A stretch of DNA of 64,000 nucleotides from Caulobacter sp. NIBR1757 (GTDB taxonomy: Bacteria > Pseudomonadota > Alphaproteobacteria > Caulobacterales > Caulobacteraceae): positions 3,856,501-3,920,500 of the forward strand of contig NZ_CP115463.1 of the NCBI RefSeq assembly GCF_027912495.1, written 5' to 3'. The translations under genes were made by a program, and so were the position numbers. A model generated the notes under the pieces. That model did no database searches. It was given only the letters and a program-made list of their open reading frames with translations, and was not told where the DNA came from. Positions 20,062 through 28,540 of this stretch are shown piece after piece. Positions within the stretch are counted from its first letter, which is position 1. The number at the start of each line of letters is the position of its first letter.

Positions 20062-20403
20062 ATGACCGGTCTGACGACCCACGTCCTCGACACCACCCAC
20101 GGCCGCCCGGCCGAAGGGGTCAGCCTGCGCCTGATCCGGGATGGCGTGGCCCTGGCCCACAGCCGCACCAACGCCGACGGCCGCTGCGACGCGCCCCTGC
20201 TGACCGCCGAGACGATCGCGATCGGGACCTGGCGCCTGGAGTTCGAGATCGGGGCCTATTTCCGCAAGGCGGGCCTGGCCCTTCCGGACCCGGCCTTCCT
20301 CGAAACGGTCGGCATCGACTTCTGCATCGCCGACACGGCGGCCCACTATCACGTGCCGTTGCTGGTCTCGCCGTTCGGCTATTCGACCTATCGGGGCAGC
20401 TGA
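20062..20403 (+). CDS. uraH: 5-hydroxyisourate hydrolase (transthyretin-like)
   Basis: 113 residues, start set by GGAG 7 nt upstream. N-terminal 'LTTHVLDTTHGRPAEGV' and the C-terminal 'YSTYRGS' are the diagnostic ends of the HIU hydrolase; active-site His, Arg and Ser are therein. It hydrolyses 5-hydroxyisourate, the product of PuuD, to OHCU. First gene of the rightward operon; TGATG overlap with xdhA. Confidence 0.96.
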   Translation: MTGLTTHVLDTTHGRPAEGVSLRLIRDGVALAHSRTNADGRCDAPLLTAETIAIGTWRLEFEIGAYFRKAGLALPDPAFLETVGIDFCIADTAAHYHVPLLVSPFGYSTYRGS

Positions 20404-21818
20404 TGCGCGACACCGTCCGCTTCCTCCTCGACGGCCAGACGGTCGAGCTGACGGACATCGATCCGACCACGACGGTGCTGGGCCTGCTGCGCTACGACCT
20501 GCGCCGTACGGGAACCAAGGAAGGCTGCGCCGAGGGCGACTGCGGGGCCTGTACCGTGGCGCTGGGCGAACTGGACGGCGACGGCGTCAGATGGCGGGCG
20601 GTCAACGCCTGCATCCTGTTCGCGCCCATGCTCGACGGCAAGGCGCTGAAGACGGTCGAGAGCCTGGGCGGCCAGCACCCCGTGCAGACCGCCATGGTCG
20701 AGCACCATGCCAGCCAGTGCGGCTTCTGCACCCCCGGCTTCGTCATGAGCCTGTGGGTCCGGGGCCGCGAGGCCGCGCCGCCGCCGGTCAATGACAGCCT
20801 GGCCGGCAACCTCTGCCGCTGCACCGGCTATGGGCCGATCGTGGCCGCCGCCAATGCCGCCTCCGCGCCGGCCGAGGACGAGACCGCCCTCGTCGCCGCC
20901 CTCAAGGACCTGGCCGCCAGCGCGCCGCTGGCCCTGCGCCATGGGCCGCTGCACTGGGTCGCGCCGCGCACCGTGCAGGAGGTGGCCGAATACCTGAAAC
21001 TGGGCGGGGAAGACAGCGACGTCACCCTGGTCGCAGGGGCCACCGACGTCGGCCTGTGGGTGACCAAACAGCACCGGACCCTGCCAACCCTGCTCTGGCT
21101 GGGTGCCGTACCCGAGCTTCAAATCATCAGCGAGACCGACGCGGGCCTGACCCTCGGCGCGGCCGTCCGCTACAGCGACGCCCTGCCGGCGCTGACCCGG
21201 CTGCATCCCGAGCTCGGCGAACTGCTGCGCCGGCTGGGTTCGGTGCAGGTGCGCAACAGCGGCACGGTCGGCGGCAACATCGGCAATGGCTCGCCGATCG
21301 GCGACATGCCGCCGGCCCTGATCGCGCTCGGCGCCGGCATCACCCTCCGGTCGGTCGGCGGAACCCGCACCCTGCCGCTGGAGGACTACTTCATCGCCTA
21401 CGGCCAGCAGGACCGCCGGCCGGACGAATTCATCGAGACCATCACCGTCCCCCGCCCGGCGCCGGACCGCACCCTCCGCTTGTTCAAGCTGTCCAAGCGC
21501 TTCGACCAGGATATCTCCGCCGTCTGCGCCGCCTTTTCGCTCGGCATCGAAAATGGGATCGTCACCGACGCCCGCATCGCCTTCGGCGGCATGGCCGCGA
21601 CGCCCAGGCGCGCCGCCGCCTGCGAGGTGGCCCTCATCGGCCATCCGCGGACGGAGCAAACCGTCGAAGCGGCCGCCGCCGCGCTCGGCGAGGATTTCCA
21701 GCCCATCGACGACATGCGGGCCAGCGCCGCCTATCGCCTCGCCGCGGCCCGGAACCTGTTGCGCAAGGTCTTCGAGGGCAGCGACGGCGTGCTCAGCCTG
21801 GAGCCGGTCAATGCCTGA
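20403..21818 (+). CDS. xdhA: Xanthine dehydrogenase small subunit (2Fe-2S / FAD)
   Basis: 471 residues. Plant-type [2Fe-2S] cluster Cys42, 47, 50 and 70; second cluster Cys106, 109, 138 and 140 (CGFC and CRC); FAD domain with 'LVAGATDVGLWVTK', 'TVGGNIGNGSPIGDMPPAL' and CO-dehydrogenase flavoprotein C-terminus. It transfers electrons from the molybdenum subunit to NAD. Starts on the uraH stop and overlaps xdhB by eight bases. Confidence 0.97.
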   Translation: MRDTVRFLLDGQTVELTDIDPTTTVLGLLRYDLRRTGTKEGCAEGDCGACTVALGELDGDGVRWRAVNACILFAPMLDGKALKTVESLGGQHPVQTAMVEHHASQCGFCTPGFVMSLWVRGREAAPPPVNDSLAGNLCRCTGYGPIVAAANAASAPAEDETALVAALKDLAASAPLALRHGPLHWVAPRTVQEVAEYLKLGGEDSDVTLVAGATDVGLWVTKQHRTLPTLLWLGAVPELQIISETDAGLTLGAAVRYSDALPALTRLHPELGELLRRLGSVQVRNSGTVGGNIGNGSPIGDMPPALIALGAGITLRSVGGTRTLPLEDYFIAYGQQDRRPDEFIETITVPRPAPDRTLRLFKLSKRFDQDISAVCAAFSLGIENGIVTDARIAFGGMAATPRRAAACEVALIGHPRTEQTVEAAAAALGEDFQPIDDMRASAAYRLAAARNLLRKVFEGSDGVLSLEPVNA

Positions 21819-24129
21819 CGCCGGACTTCCAATCCCGGGTATGGTCCATCGCCCACTCAAGCACGACAGCGCCGAAAAGCACGTCGCCGGGACCGCGACC
21901 TATATCGACGACCTGCCCGAGCCGTCGAACCTGCTGCACGTCTTCATGGCCATGAGCCCGCGCGCCCACGCCCGGGTGGTGTCCATGGATTTGGCCGCCG
22001 TGCGCGCCGCGCCGGGTGTCGTTGATGTGGTCAACGCCGCCGACATCCCCGGCAAGAACGACGTCAGCCCCGTGGTCGGAGACGACCCGCTGTTCGCCGA
22101 CGGCCTGGTGCAGTTCGTCGGCCAATCCCTGTTCGCCGTCGCCGCCGAGACGCTTGCCCAGGCCCGCGCCGCCGTCGCCCTGGCGGAGCTCGTCTTCGAG
22201 GACCTGTCACCCCTGCTCGACATCGCCGCCGCCCGCGCCGCCGGTTCGGTCATAGAGGCGGCTCAGGAGATGCACCTCGGCGACGCCCCGGCCGCCATCG
22301 CCGCCGCCCCGCATCGCCTGTCGGGACAGCTGGCCATCGGCGGCCAGGACCACTTCTATCTGGAAGGCCAAATCAGTCTCGCCACCCCCGGCGAGGACGG
22401 CGACGTCCACGTCTGGTGTTCCACCCAGCACCCGACCGAGGTGCAGCACAACATCGCCAAGGTGCTGGGCGTGCCCGACCACAGCGTGACCGTCAGTGTG
22501 CGGCGCATGGGCGGCGGCTTCGGCGGCAAGGAGAGCCAGCCGGCCCTGTTCGCCGCCGCCGCCGCCTTGATCGCCACCCGCACCGGTCGCCCGGCCAAGG
22601 TCCGCCTCGATCGCGACGACGACATGGTGATGACCGGCAAGCGCCACGACTTCGAGACCGGCTGGCAGGTCGGCTTTGACGCCGAGGGGCGTCTCGCCGG
22701 CTACAGCGTCGAGCACGCCAGCCGCTGCGGCTACAGCGCCGACCTGTCCATGGCCATCAACGACCGGGCGATGTTTCACAGCGACAATGCCTACGCCCTG
22801 CAGACGGCGCAGATCGTCTCGCACCGTTTCCGGACCCACACGGTCTCCAACACCGCCTTCCGGGGCTTCGGCGGGCCGCAGGGCATGGTCGGCATCGAGC
22901 GGGCCATGGACGCCATCGCCCTGCATCTGGGTACGGACCCGCTGGATGTGCGCAAGGCCAACCTCTACGGCGTCGCCGGCGAGCAGACGCCTTACGGCCA
23001 GACCGTCGATCATTCGCCCGCCCTGGCCCTGATCGAACGCCTCGAGGCCACCAGCGACTACCGAAGGCGCCGCGCCGCCATCGCCGCCTGGAACGCCGCC
23101 AACCCGACCCTGAAGCGCGGCCTGGCCCTGACCCCGGTCAAGTTCGGCATCAGCTTCACCGCCACCCACCTCAACCAGGCCGGCGCCCTGATCCACGTCT
23201 ATACCGACGGCTCGGTGATGCTGAACCACGGCGGCACGGAGATGGGCCAGGGCCTCTACCAGAAGGTCGCCCAGGTGGTGGCCCAGGCCTTCGGCATCGG
23301 CATGGACCGGGTGAAGATCACCGCCACCGCCACCGACAAGGTGCCCAACACCAGCGCCACCGCAGCCAGTTCCGGCAGCGACCTCAACGGCATGGCGGCG
23401 CTGGATGCGGCGAACCAGATCAAGGCCCGGCTGGCCGACTTCATGGGCCAGGAATTCGGCGTCGATCCGGCCGCCGTCCGCTTCGAGGGCGGCAACGTCC
23501 ACGCTGGCGACGAGGTGCTGAGCTTCACCGAACTGGCCCGCCGCGCCTGGTTCAACCGCATCAGCCTGTCGGCCGCCGGCTTCTACCGGACGCCGAAGAT
23601 CCACTACGACCGCGCCACCCATCAGGGCCGGCCGTTCTTCTACTACGCCTGGGGCGCCGCCTGCGCCGAGGTGGCCATCGACACCCTGACCGGCGAGAAC
23701 CGCTGTCTTCGCGCAGACATCCTGCACGACTGCGGCGCCTCGCTGAACCCGGCCATCGATATCGGCCAGATCGAGGGCGGCTTCATCCAGGGCATGGGCT
23801 GGCTGACCACCGAGGAACTGGTCTGGGACGCCAAGGGCGTGCTGAAGACCCACGCCCCCTCGACCTACAAGATCCCGGCCTGCTCCGACCGCCCGCCGGT
23901 GCTCAACATCGACCTGTGGGACCAGCCCAATCCCGAGAACACCATCCACCGGTCCAAGGCCGTCGGCGAACCGCCCCTCATGCTGGCCATCAGCGTGTTC
24001 AGCGCCCTGACCGATGCGGTGGCGGCGGTGGGCGGTCACCGGGTGATGCCGGATCTGGACGCGCCGGCGACGCCGGAGCGCATTCTGATGGCCGTGGACG
24101 ATGTTCGCCGCCGGGCAGGCGTCGCATGA
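21811..24129 (+). CDS. xdhB: Xanthine dehydrogenase large (molybdenum) subunit
   Basis: 772 residues from the ATG at 21811 overlapping the xdhA end. Molybdopterin-binding motifs are intact: 'MGGGFGGKESQPALFA', 'NTAFRGFGGPQGM', 'HGGTEMGQGLYQKVAQV', 'TSATAASSGSDLNGMA', 'EGGFIQGMGWLTTEEL' and the catalytic-Glu loop 'AVGEPPLMLAIS'. Oxidises hypoxanthine and xanthine to urate in the cytoplasm. ATGA overlap with xdhC. Confidence 0.97.
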   Translation: MPDAGLPIPGMVHRPLKHDSAEKHVAGTATYIDDLPEPSNLLHVFMAMSPRAHARVVSMDLAAVRAAPGVVDVVNAADIPGKNDVSPVVGDDPLFADGLVQFVGQSLFAVAAETLAQARAAVALAELVFEDLSPLLDIAAARAAGSVIEAAQEMHLGDAPAAIAAAPHRLSGQLAIGGQDHFYLEGQISLATPGEDGDVHVWCSTQHPTEVQHNIAKVLGVPDHSVTVSVRRMGGGFGGKESQPALFAAAAALIATRTGRPAKVRLDRDDDMVMTGKRHDFETGWQVGFDAEGRLAGYSVEHASRCGYSADLSMAINDRAMFHSDNAYALQTAQIVSHRFRTHTVSNTAFRGFGGPQGMVGIERAMDAIALHLGTDPLDVRKANLYGVAGEQTPYGQTVDHSPALALIERLEATSDYRRRRAAIAAWNAANPTLKRGLALTPVKFGISFTATHLNQAGALIHVYTDGSVMLNHGGTEMGQGLYQKVAQVVAQAFGIGMDRVKITATATDKVPNTSATAASSGSDLNGMAALDAANQIKARLADFMGQEFGVDPAAVRFEGGNVHAGDEVLSFTELARRAWFNRISLSAAGFYRTPKIHYDRATHQGRPFFYYAWGAACAEVAIDTLTGENRCLRADILHDCGASLNPAIDIGQIEGGFIQGMGWLTTEELVWDAKGVLKTHAPSTYKIPACSDRPPVLNIDLWDQPNPENTIHRSKAVGEPPLMLAISVFSALTDAVAAVGGHRVMPDLDAPATPERILMAVDDVRRRAGVA

Positions 24130-25091
24130 ACTGGGCCACGCAGGCGCTCCAAACCCTGAGACGCGGCGAACCCCTCGCCCTGGTCACCGTGATCGCCGCC
24201 GAGGGCTCGACCCCGCGCGAGGCCGGGACCCGGATGCTGGTCACCGCCGACAGCCAGTCCGGCACCATCGGCGGCGGCCATCTAGAATACCGCGCCACGC
24301 AGCAGGCCCGCCGCCTGCTGACCCAGACCGACCGCGGCTTCGCCCTGCAGGACTACCCGCTCGGCCCCTTTCTGAAGCAATGTTGCGGCGGCCACGTCCG
24401 CCTGCTCCTCGAACGGCTGGAGTCCGACGACCGAGCCTGGCTCGAAGCGGCCGCCCGGGCCGAAGCCGCCGGAGAGGCATATGCCCTGAAGGCCGAGGTC
24501 TGCGGCGCCCGCCTGCGACGCGCCTTCTTCGGCGACGAGACCCAATGGGTGGGGACGATCGCGCTGATCGACGCGGCCGGCGCGCCGCTCCCCGGCCGGC
24601 GCCCCGCCCTGTCCGAAGGTGACGCCCTGGTCGAACGGATCGACGCCGCCCGCCCCCGCGTCCTGCTGTTCGGCGCCGGCCACGTCGGCCAGGCCATCGC
24701 CCGCGCCTTCGCCCCCCTGCCCTTCCGCCTCGACTGGCAGGACAGCCGTCCCGAAGCCGCCGCGCCGGGCGTCGCCATCCAGGACGAAGCCCGGCTGATC
24801 GAACTGGCCGCCCAGGCGGGGCCGGACGATCTGGTCCTGATCCTCACCCACAACCATGACCTCGACTACCAGCTGACCCGCGCGGCGCTGGCGGCGGGCC
24901 CGGCCTACGTCGGCCTGATCGGCTCGGAGACCAAGAAGGCGCGCTTCCTCCGCAGGCTGAAGGATGAAGGCGTCGATAGCGCCGGCCTGACCTGCCCGAT
25001 CGGCATCCCCGGCCTGAAGAGCAAGGCGCCGGAGATCATCGCGGTCGCGGTCGCGGCGCAACTGCTGCAACAGATTGAGCATACCTCGTGA
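24126..25091 (+). CDS. xdhC: XdhC, molybdenum cofactor sulfuration/insertion chaperone
   Basis: 321 residues. N-terminal XdhC domain 'LVTVIAAEGSTPREAGTRMLV' and 'TIGGGHLEYRA'; 'KQCCGGHVRLLLE' carries the Cys pair; C-terminal Rossmann domain 'VLLFGAGHVGQAIARA' with 'LILTHNHDLDYQL' and 'YVGLIGSETKKARF'. It binds sulfurated Moco and inserts it into XdhB. Begins within the xdhB stop. The next gene is an unknown small protein, not puuD. Confidence 0.96.
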   Translation: MNWATQALQTLRRGEPLALVTVIAAEGSTPREAGTRMLVTADSQSGTIGGGHLEYRATQQARRLLTQTDRGFALQDYPLGPFLKQCCGGHVRLLLERLESDDRAWLEAAARAEAAGEAYALKAEVCGARLRRAFFGDETQWVGTIALIDAAGAPLPGRRPALSEGDALVERIDAARPRVLLFGAGHVGQAIARAFAPLPFRLDWQDSRPEAAAPGVAIQDEARLIELAAQAGPDDLVLILTHNHDLDYQLTRAALAAGPAYVGLIGSETKKARFLRRLKDEGVDSAGLTCPIGIPGLKSKAPEIIAVAVAAQLLQQIEHTS

Positions 25092-25102
25092 GGGGGGATG
25101 GC

Positions 25103-25498
25103 ATGACGGAGCTGACACGAGCGTTGGAGGCTTGCGCCGTTGTTGGAACCTTTCCGACCGACCTCGTCGGTGATGCCATGAGGGCGATGGGCGAGGGCGA
25201 TCTGGCAGAGCGCGTCTATTCGGCCTCGGAGGGGATGCCTTGGGAAGCCGTCGCGGAATTCTTCAGCTGCGCGGTTTGGCAGACCTCCGACAACGGCACG
25301 CAGATTCTTCGTACGACCGATCAGTGGCTCACCGAAGGTCAAGACGAGAGGAAAGTCGCGATCGCTCTCCATGTCGACGCCTATCCATTTCTCGACGCTG
25401 CCGAGATGGAGCAGGTCCTGAGGGAGACGGCGGTGCGTTTTCCACAGTTTGCCGCGAAATGCGCGGACATGATCAAGGGCCGAGGAGGCCGTAGCTGA
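25103..25498 (+). CDS. Hypothetical protein between xdhC and puuD
   Basis: 131 residues from the ATG at 25103, preferred because AGGGGGG lies five bases upstream; a GTG at 25088 overlapping the xdhC stop would add five residues. The stop overlaps the puuD ATG (TGATG), so it is translated as part of the purine operon. Soluble, mixed alpha/beta, with 'EFFSCAVWQTSDNGTQIL' and an acidic/hydrophobic C-terminal helix pair. No signal peptide, membrane segment or familiar motif. Third-position GC is visibly lower than in xdhC and puuD, suggesting recent insertion. Function unknown. Confidence 0.75.
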   Translation: MTELTRALEACAVVGTFPTDLVGDAMRAMGEGDLAERVYSASEGMPWEAVAEFFSCAVWQTSDNGTQILRTTDQWLTEGQDERKVAIALHVDAYPFLDAAEMEQVLRETAVRFPQFAAKCADMIKGRGGRS

Positions 25499-26679
25499 TG
25501 CTCGCTGACCTCCTCGCCTGGGCCGGCATGGCCACCCGCTGGCTGCACGTCATCGCCGGCATCGCCTGGATCGGCTCGTCCTTCTATTTCATGTGGCTGG
25601 ACGCCAGTCTCCGCGCCGGCCCTGACACCCCCAAGGGCGTTCAGGGCGACCTGTGGGCCGTGCACGGCGGCGGCTTCTATCACAAGCGCAAGTATCTCTC
25701 GGTTCCGCCGGACATGCCGGACGAGCTGCACTGGTTCAAGTGGGAGGCCTACACCACCTGGCTGTCAGGCATCCTGCTGCTGACCCTGATCTACTACGCC
25801 GGCGCCTCGGTCTATCTGATCGATCCGGCCAAGCTGGCCCTCAGCCCAGCGCAGGCCATCGCCATCGGGACCGGCTTCCTGGCCGGCGGCTGGCTGGTCT
25901 ACGACGCCCTCTGCCGTCTCCTGGCCCACCGGGTGAAGCTGTTCGCCGTGGTCTGGTTCGCCGTGCTGGTCGTCGCCGCCTTCGGCCTGACCCACATCTT
26001 CAGCAATCGCGGCGCCTTCATCCACATGGGCGCCCTGATCGGCACGGCGATGGTCGGCAACGTCTTCCTCGTCATCATCCCCAACCAGCGCAAGATCGTC
26101 GCCGCCATGCTGAAGGGGGAGCCCGTCGATCCGGCCCTCGGCAAGAAGGGCAAGCTCCGCTCCGTCCACAACAACTACATGACCCTGGCGGTGCTGTTCC
26201 TGATGGTCTCCAACCACTATCCGATGGTGACGGACCATCCGCTGAACTGGCTGCTGATCGCCGGCATCGGGCTTTCGGGCGCGGTCATCCGCCACTTCTT
26301 CAATGAGAAAAACGCCGGCCGGAAGGACCCGATGATCCTGGTCAACGGCGTCATGCTGTTCGTCGGGGTGATGTTCTTCGCCCTGCTCACCACGCCGAAG
26401 CCCGCCGAGGCCGGGGTGACGCCCGCCACCTTCCCGGAGGTGCAGGCGATGATCGGCAAGCACTGCCAGACCTGTCATTCCGCCACACCGACCCACAAGG
26501 GCTTCACCGCCCCGCCCAACGGTGTCGCCTACGACACGCCCGAGCAGATCCGCACCTATGCGCCGCGCATCTACGACCGGGCCGTGGCCAACCATTCCAT
26601 GCCGCTCGGCAACGAGACCGGCATGACCGAGGAGGAACGCGCCAGACTGGGCGCCTGGATCAAGGCCGGCGCCCCATGA
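25498..26679 (+). CDS. puuD: PuuD-type membrane urate oxidase (urate hydroxylase) with cytochrome c domain
   Basis: 393 residues. Eight or so transmembrane helices from the start ('WLHVIAGIAWIGSSFYFMWLD', then 'FKWEAYTTWLSGILLL', 'HPLNWLLIAGIGLSGAVIRHFF'), followed by a periplasmic cytochrome c domain with heme motif CQTCH at 323-327 and a likely axial Met in 'NHSMPLGN'. Converts urate to 5-hydroxyisourate without H2O2, passing electrons to the respiratory chain. This replaces a soluble uricase, none of which is present. ATGA overlap with allA. Confidence 0.95.
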   Translation: MLADLLAWAGMATRWLHVIAGIAWIGSSFYFMWLDASLRAGPDTPKGVQGDLWAVHGGGFYHKRKYLSVPPDMPDELHWFKWEAYTTWLSGILLLTLIYYAGASVYLIDPAKLALSPAQAIAIGTGFLAGGWLVYDALCRLLAHRVKLFAVVWFAVLVVAAFGLTHIFSNRGAFIHMGALIGTAMVGNVFLVIIPNQRKIVAAMLKGEPVDPALGKKGKLRSVHNNYMTLAVLFLMVSNHYPMVTDHPLNWLLIAGIGLSGAVIRHFFNEKNAGRKDPMILVNGVMLFVGVMFFALLTTPKPAEAGVTPATFPEVQAMIGKHCQTCHSATPTHKGFTAPPNGVAYDTPEQIRTYAPRIYDRAVANHSMPLGNETGMTEEERARLGAWIKAGAP

Positions 26680-27167
26680 GAACCTTCCGCCCCAGGCCCC
26701 TGACGCCCGAGGCCTTCGAGCCGTTCGGCGAAGTCATCTCGGCCCGCGAGGACGCCCAGCACTATCCGATCAACTACGGGGCCACGACCCGCTACCACGC
26801 GCTCGGTCACACCACGGCGACCGACGGCCAGGTCATCCTCAGCCTCTTCCGCTCGACGCCGCTGCCGCGCCTGGTGCTGAAGATCATGGAGCGCCACCCG
26901 GACGGCAGCCAGGCCTTCATGCCCCTCAACGGCCGCCCCTACCTGGTCGCGGTAGCCCCGCCCGGCGAACTGGACCCGTCGAGGATCGAGGTCTTCCTGG
27001 CCGACGGGTCGCAGGGGGTGAACTACGCCGCCGGGACCTGGCACCACTATTCCCTGGCGCTGGGCGCGGTCAGCGACTTCCTGGTGGTCGATCGGCAGGG
27101 GCCGGGACCCAATCTCGACGAGATCGAGATGGCGCAAGAGGACTGGATCGAGGTCGTCCTCGGCTGA
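26676..27167 (+). CDS. allA: Ureidoglycolate lyase
   Basis: 163 residues. 'LTPEAFEPFGEVI', 'HPDGSQAFMPLNGRPYLVAVAP' and 'GVNYAAGTWHHYSLAL' are family signatures; the cupin His are in 'TWHHY'. Cleaves ureidoglycolate to glyoxylate and urea, the last purine-specific step; its urea and that from allantoicase feed the urease encoded at 10.6-16.2 kb. Starts within the puuD stop. Last gene of the operon. Confidence 0.95.
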   Translation: MRTFRPRPLTPEAFEPFGEVISAREDAQHYPINYGATTRYHALGHTTATDGQVILSLFRSTPLPRLVLKIMERHPDGSQAFMPLNGRPYLVAVAPPGELDPSRIEVFLADGSQGVNYAAGTWHHYSLALGAVSDFLVVDRQGPGPNLDEIEMAQEDWIEVVLG

Positions 27168-27180
27168 TTTCAGCAGCCGT

Positions 27181-27194
27181 TTGATCCAGATCAA
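27181..27194. promoter_or_regulatory. FNR/FixK-type box
   Basis: TTGATCCAGATCAA fits the FNR/FixK consensus TTGAT-N4-ATCAA exactly, and the flanking T and A extend the dyad to 16 bp. Its centre lies about 85 bp before the ferritin-like gene start. Were it at -41.5, transcription would begin near 27229, inside the neighbouring palindrome. This predicts low-oxygen activation. Confidence 0.75.
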
Positions 27195-27217
27195 ATCGGC
27201 CCGTTTCGACCGGGTGT

Positions 27218-27249
27218 TTCTAAAGGTGACGCCGGCGTCACTTTTAGAA
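27218..27249. promoter_or_regulatory. 32-bp near-perfect palindrome (operator candidate)
   Basis: Half-site TTCTAAAGGTGACGCC is followed immediately by its reverse complement with one mismatch. The inner core is GTGACG-CCGG... i.e. AGTGACG-N4-CGTCACT-like. It sits 24 bp before the ferritin-like ATG and downstream of the FNR box, overlapping where the -10 and start site would fall if the FNR box is a class II site. Size and position suit a TetR-like dimer operator. Confidence 0.65.
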
Positions 27250-27272
27250 CGCGGCGCGCCGGGAGAGACACC

Positions 27273-28382
27273 ATGCTGAATGTCAAACTGGTCGATGGAC
27301 CGCCGCAGGAGATCCGCGAGTTCGACGACGAAGTCGTCCATCACCTGACCGGCGAGGACGTCGAGGTCATCCGCGAGATTTTCCGCACCCCGCTGACCGG
27401 GTCCTACAATTGGGACTACGAGGACGCCAACGCCAAGATCCGCAAGCTCTATGAGCTGGGCAAGCGCTTCAACTGGGACGCCCAGATGGACGTCGCCTGG
27501 GACACGCCGTTCCCCCACACCGAGTACCCCTCGGCCCCGGAAATGAACGCCTATCTCGGCAACCCGAAGTACGAGGCGCTGAGCGCCGAGGACAAGCTGA
27601 AGTTCGCCTGGCGCAGCCAGTCCCAGACCCTGTCGCAGTTCATGCACGGCGAGCAGGGCGCCATGCTGGTGGCCAGCCAGTTGGTCTCTTGCGCCCCCAC
27701 CTTCGACGCCAAGCTCTATGCCTCGTCCCAGACCTTCGACGAGGCGCGGCATGTGGAGGTGTTCCACAAGTATCTCGTCGAGCGCTGCAAGACGATCTAT
27801 CCGATCAACCCCAACCTCAAGCTGCTGCTCGACAAGGTGCTGACCGACGAGCGCTGGGACCTGAAGTTCATCGGCATGCAGATCCTCATCGAGGGTCTGG
27901 CCCTGGCCGCCTTCCAGTCGATCCACATGACCACCCGCGACCCGCTGCTGCGCCAGATCGTCGAGCTGGTGATGCGCGACGAGGGCCGGCACGTGGCCTT
28001 CGGGGTCAACTACCTGGAGAACTGGATCCGCGCCCTGCCGGAGCATGAGATCGAGGAACGGGCCCAGTTCGCCTACGAGGCCTGCGTGATCATGCGCGAG
28101 CGGCTGTTCGACACCGAGGTGGCCACCGAGTTCGGCTTCACCCGCGACGAGGCCCGCGAGATCAACCACAACGCCGCCACCGGCCAGGCTTTCCGCGACT
28201 TCCTCTTTGAACGGATGATCCCCAACCTCAAGCGCATCGGCCTGCTGACCGAAAGCGTGCGGCCCAAGTTCGAGGCCCTGGGTGTGCTGAAATTCGAGGA
28301 CGCCGTCCATGACGGGCTGATCGACTGGGCCAGCCTCGAAAAGCCGCTGCCGGTCGGCCCGCTGGCCATCGCCGCCGAATAG
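27273..28382 (+). CDS. Ferritin-like diiron oxidase/oxygenase, R2-like
   Basis: 369 residues. The ligand set of a four-helix diiron carboxylate protein is visible: E127 (HGEQG), E157 and H160 (DEARH), E207 (IEGLA), E237 and H240 (DEGRH). The DEARH motif is as in ribonucleotide reductase R2 and R2-like ligand-binding oxidases. The radical-tyrosine context and the C-terminal R1-binding tail of class Ia R2 are not evident, and no nrdA is nearby, so a stand-alone oxidase or N-oxygenase (AurF-like group) is as likely. GGGAGAG precedes the ATG. It has its own promoter and terminator, i.e. it is monocistronic. Predicted FNR-type control suggests low-oxygen expression, odd for an O2-using enzyme. Confidence 0.75.
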   Translation: MLNVKLVDGPPQEIREFDDEVVHHLTGEDVEVIREIFRTPLTGSYNWDYEDANAKIRKLYELGKRFNWDAQMDVAWDTPFPHTEYPSAPEMNAYLGNPKYEALSAEDKLKFAWRSQSQTLSQFMHGEQGAMLVASQLVSCAPTFDAKLYASSQTFDEARHVEVFHKYLVERCKTIYPINPNLKLLLDKVLTDERWDLKFIGMQILIEGLALAAFQSIHMTTRDPLLRQIVELVMRDEGRHVAFGVNYLENWIRALPEHEIEERAQFAYEACVIMRERLFDTEVATEFGFTRDEAREINHNAATGQAFRDFLFERMIPNLKRIGLLTESVRPKFEALGVLKFEDAVHDGLIDWASLEKPLPVGPLAIAAE

Positions 28383-28416
28383 TTCTGAGAGATCCTCCTG
28401 CGCCATTGGCGTGATC

Positions 28417-28452
28417 GGCCCGGGTCGGCAATGTCGTCCCGGGCCTTTTTTT
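28417..28452 (+). terminator. Rho-independent terminator
   Basis: GGCCCGGG and CCCGGGCC arms separated by 13 nt are followed by seven T. It lies 35 bp after the ferritin-like gene stop. Confidence 0.85.
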
Positions 28453-28540
28453 GCCCGCCGGTTTGCGCCGGCGGCCAGGGTGGGCGACACTTCCCGCCAA
28501 CAGACCGCCGGGCACGGCGGCAAGGGGCGGGGCGACGACG

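Noticed and set aside
22207..24039. A 610-codon minus-strand frame opposite xdhB
   Set aside because: xdhB is intact with all family motifs; the antisense frame has no recognisable feature.
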